Part shown: one piece after another, positions 61,820-64,000 of the stretch
Layout of the letters: the number at the start of each line of letters is the position of its first letter
Position numbering within the stretch: position 1 is the stretch's first letter
Assembly: GCA_026874595.1 (NCBI GenBank)
Contig: CM049308.1
Coordinates: 23,834,367 to 23,898,366, forward strand
Length of the DNA: 64,000 bases
From: Sipunculus nudus
Taxonomy: Eukaryota; Annelida; Sipuncula; Golfingiida; Sipunculidae
Direction of reading: 5' to 3'
Translations under genes and position numbers: made by a program
The notes under the pieces: model-generated
Databases searched by the model: none
Seen by the model: only the letters and a program-made list of their open reading frames with translations
What the model was told of the DNA's origin: nothing

Positions 61820-62170
61820 AGTAACTTTAATGTACATAAACGTTAAAACCCAGTCTCTCTCTCTTTCTCTCTTTCTCTTCTGATATGCATAGTCTGACTA
61901 GCTACAATAATAATACAGTATAATGTTTGCGTACATACATGTAAAAACCTCTTTCTGTCTCTGTCTCTCTGTCTGTCTCTCTTTCACCCTGAAGACTCAT
62001 ACATAATATTTCAGTACATAAACGTAAAAACCTTATAAATCTCTCTCTATCTCTCTTTCTGTCTCTCTGTGTGTCTGTCTCTCTCTCTGTATCTGTTCTG
62101 TCTGTCTCACTCTCTCTCTCTCTCATCGCGCAGACTTTCTCTCTCTCTCTCACTCTGAAGGCTCATTCCC
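61820..62170. repeat. Repeated TC-rich modules separated by a shared spacer
   Basis: GTACATAAACGTTAAAACC-type segments recur at about 61830, 61932 and 62012, each followed by a (TC)-rich tract. CTGAAGACTCAT/CTGAAGGCTCAT follows twice (about 61989 and 62155). The pattern looks like degenerate tandem duplication of a microsatellite plus its flank. Confidence 0.7.
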
Positions 62171-62384
62171 TTCATTCTTATATCTTGTCGTTCCATTCCT
62201 TTAATTTCATTTCCCACATCGTTAAAACAAGGAATCCTGAATTATGTTTTTGTTTGTGTAATGCAGGACAAGATAAGCAGAACTTGAATACAATATAATA
62301 AAATACATAATACTTAAATAGATGTGTGTGAATGTTGCCACGCTTATTCGGGGATATTATTATCCGAAATATTTCTCTCTCTAT

Positions 62385-62440
62385 TTCTCTCTCTATATAT
62401 ATATATCTCTCTCTATATATGTGTGTGTATGCGTTTGTGT
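62385..62440. repeat. Mixed (TC)n/(TA)n/(GT)n low-complexity tract
   Basis: Short alternating blocks of CTCT, ATAT and GTGT. Confidence 0.85.
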
Positions 62441-63952
62441 GTTTAATTTACAAGGTATCGCTCAAGTTATCAAGTTAAGGATTTGCAGACAAAGGCCTGG
62501 ATCTCCATTAAGAGAACGTCCTTTTCAAATATACAAATACTGTCTTGAAATTATCAAAAGAAATTTAATTCGTGAAAATGGCAAAAGCATATCAAATAAC
62601 AGCAAAACAACTGTATCGACAAGCCAGACAATAAATACCCTTAAAAGTCCTACGGGATGGAGTTTTCAATCAACAGGGGGTTCGTAATTCGTTGGCGTTT
62701 AAGTTGAAAATAACACCATCGGTAATACTTAGTAAAACACCGAGCCAGTTACACAAAATTTTAGCGGTAACCCAATCCTGTAATTCTACGCCGCGCGGCT
62801 GTAGCAAAACCGGCCGTTATTTGTATACTCATTAAGTAGCAGCTTCTTGTAGAGTGTAAATGACGATTGTTCACACCTGATGCGTTAGATGAAGAATCTA
62901 AACCCAGTGTCTGATTTCAACTCAGAGCTAAGTTATCGTAGTCCTATACTTTTTCTTCGCGGATTAAGAAAACCTAAACGACGTGCTGGACCCGCAGGGA
63001 ACTCTATGCACCTCAAAGCTTACGCTCATGTGGTAAAGGTATACTCCTATATACATATAACTTATATTTTCATTTTCACGCCCCTGCTTTTGTGTGTGTA
63101 TTATATCGGTAATGTCTCCTGCTCGTGCACCAGCTGAGCTTATAAATACCGTATGAATTGTTGTAACCGACCGCGCCACACAAGGAAATGAGAGTCGGTC
63201 TTTAGATATTTAGCTTTAAAACTAACACGTATTTGTATTGTATAGACTGGGTTATCATCGCCTTTTTTCCCTTTGTCATTGTATTAAGTTTTAATTATAT
63301 CACGAATATACTTCATCATTAATGAGACATGAAAGCGAAAGAAAATAATTAAGTTGATCACGTGGTTGATTATTACATATATGTATATGTGTAGATTTTT
63401 GTGAAAATTTATGTTGCACTTGGTTGTTGTCTCATAGGGAATTACATTTTTTCAATATTTTAAGTTGATTAATTGACGAATTTGTAATAGATATTCTTAA
63501 TAACAACTGATTAATTTCTTTAGTCTGTTTCACCAGTAGGTGACCATTAAAATATGGTGTTTATTCTCTTAAAAATAAATATTATCAAAACGTCTGACAC
63601 TAAATCTAACGGGAGATTAAAGGCTTAATATGAGATGTAAATTTAATGTCAAATAGCAACATTAATACTTTGAAACCTTCTGAATCTTGTGGCCAAGTGA
63701 AAAGCGTCTGTTTTAGGTTCCTGACTTGCTTCGATGGTTATATATAATCATACTTATATAGTTCAATATTTATGTCATCAATCAGCATCTTTTAAATGTA
63801 GTTGTTTTACCTTGACCTTGACCAGTCACCTTGACCTTCATTAATGGGATTGATATACCCATGTGGAACAAACTAGACTATAGTGTTAGAAGTAAGCAAT
63901 ATTCAATGTAAGATAAATACACTTTCATGTATATTTTAAGTAAAAATAAATG

Positions 63953-63953
<1 letters not shown>
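62441..63953. other. Intergenic with unassigned open frames; nuclear-receptor-like half sites near the end
   Basis: A frame through 62452-62687 (QRPGSPLRERPFQIYKYC and a Ser/Thr/Asn-rich tail) and one at 62889-63036 ending near AAAGGTATAC have less extreme composition than their surroundings. They have no recognised domain and could be chance or exons of an unknown gene. TGACCTTGACC (63813-63823) and TTGACCTTCA (63831-63840) resemble orphan nuclear receptor half sites. Confidence 0.3.

Positions 63954-64000
<47 letters not shown>
63954..64000. repeat. (TC)n then (TA)n, running off the window end
   Basis: About 30 bp of TC followed by TATA to the last base; the array continues beyond the window. 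Confidence 0.93.

Overview
This window looks like animal (invertebrate) nuclear DNA, not bacterial or viral. It is AT-rich and full of long (AT)n, (GA)n, (TAA)n and poly-G tracts. Its one clear gene is split by GT-AG introns of 5.8 and 10.6 kb. The gene type and the repeat style fit a marine bilaterian invertebrate. My guess is a mollusc or other lophotrochozoan, but the sequence does not prove the phylum.

The only gene I can support is a plus-strand ANTP-class (NK-like) homeobox gene of three coding exons: 12244-12883, 18722-18891 and 29471-29737. It joins in frame to 358 residues with homeodomain at 227-286. The homeodomain is Msx-like (N-arm with P4, R5, P7, F8; LTET before helix 3) but differs from true Msx, and I assign it tentatively to Msxlx, the Msx-like family. 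Exon 1 carries an EH1/Groucho-type motif (FTIDEILG) and, ten residues later, a CtBP-type PxDLS motif (PKDLS), so the product is probably a DNA-binding repressor. A CCAAT/TATA-like GC-richer stretch precedes the start codon.

Layout: 1-11.5 kb is upstream intergenic DNA with scattered repeat debris, (AT)n arrays and two GC-balanced islands (6.4-7.2 kb and 9.5-9.7 kb, the latter with an exact NRF1-type site). The gene lies at 12.2-29.7 kb. From 30 to 64 kb I find no gene, only microsatellites, at least three dispersed repeat families, minisatellites (33 bp at 38.05 kb, about 50 bp at 38.6-39.1 kb, 52 bp at 52 kb) and five further GC-balanced non-repetitive islands at 34.4, 43.4, 46.5, 48.2 and 53.5 kb. 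These islands are candidate cis-regulatory elements of this gene or an unseen neighbour.

The most striking structure is a 4.3 kb satellite at 55.6-59.9 kb. Divergent ~40 bp monomers at both ends surround a homogenised core of 14 head-to-tail ~185 bp higher-order units, each made of five monomers, and the core itself holds a 739 bp (four-unit) second-level duplication. No rRNA, intact tRNA, CRISPR array, operon or autonomous transposon gene was found.
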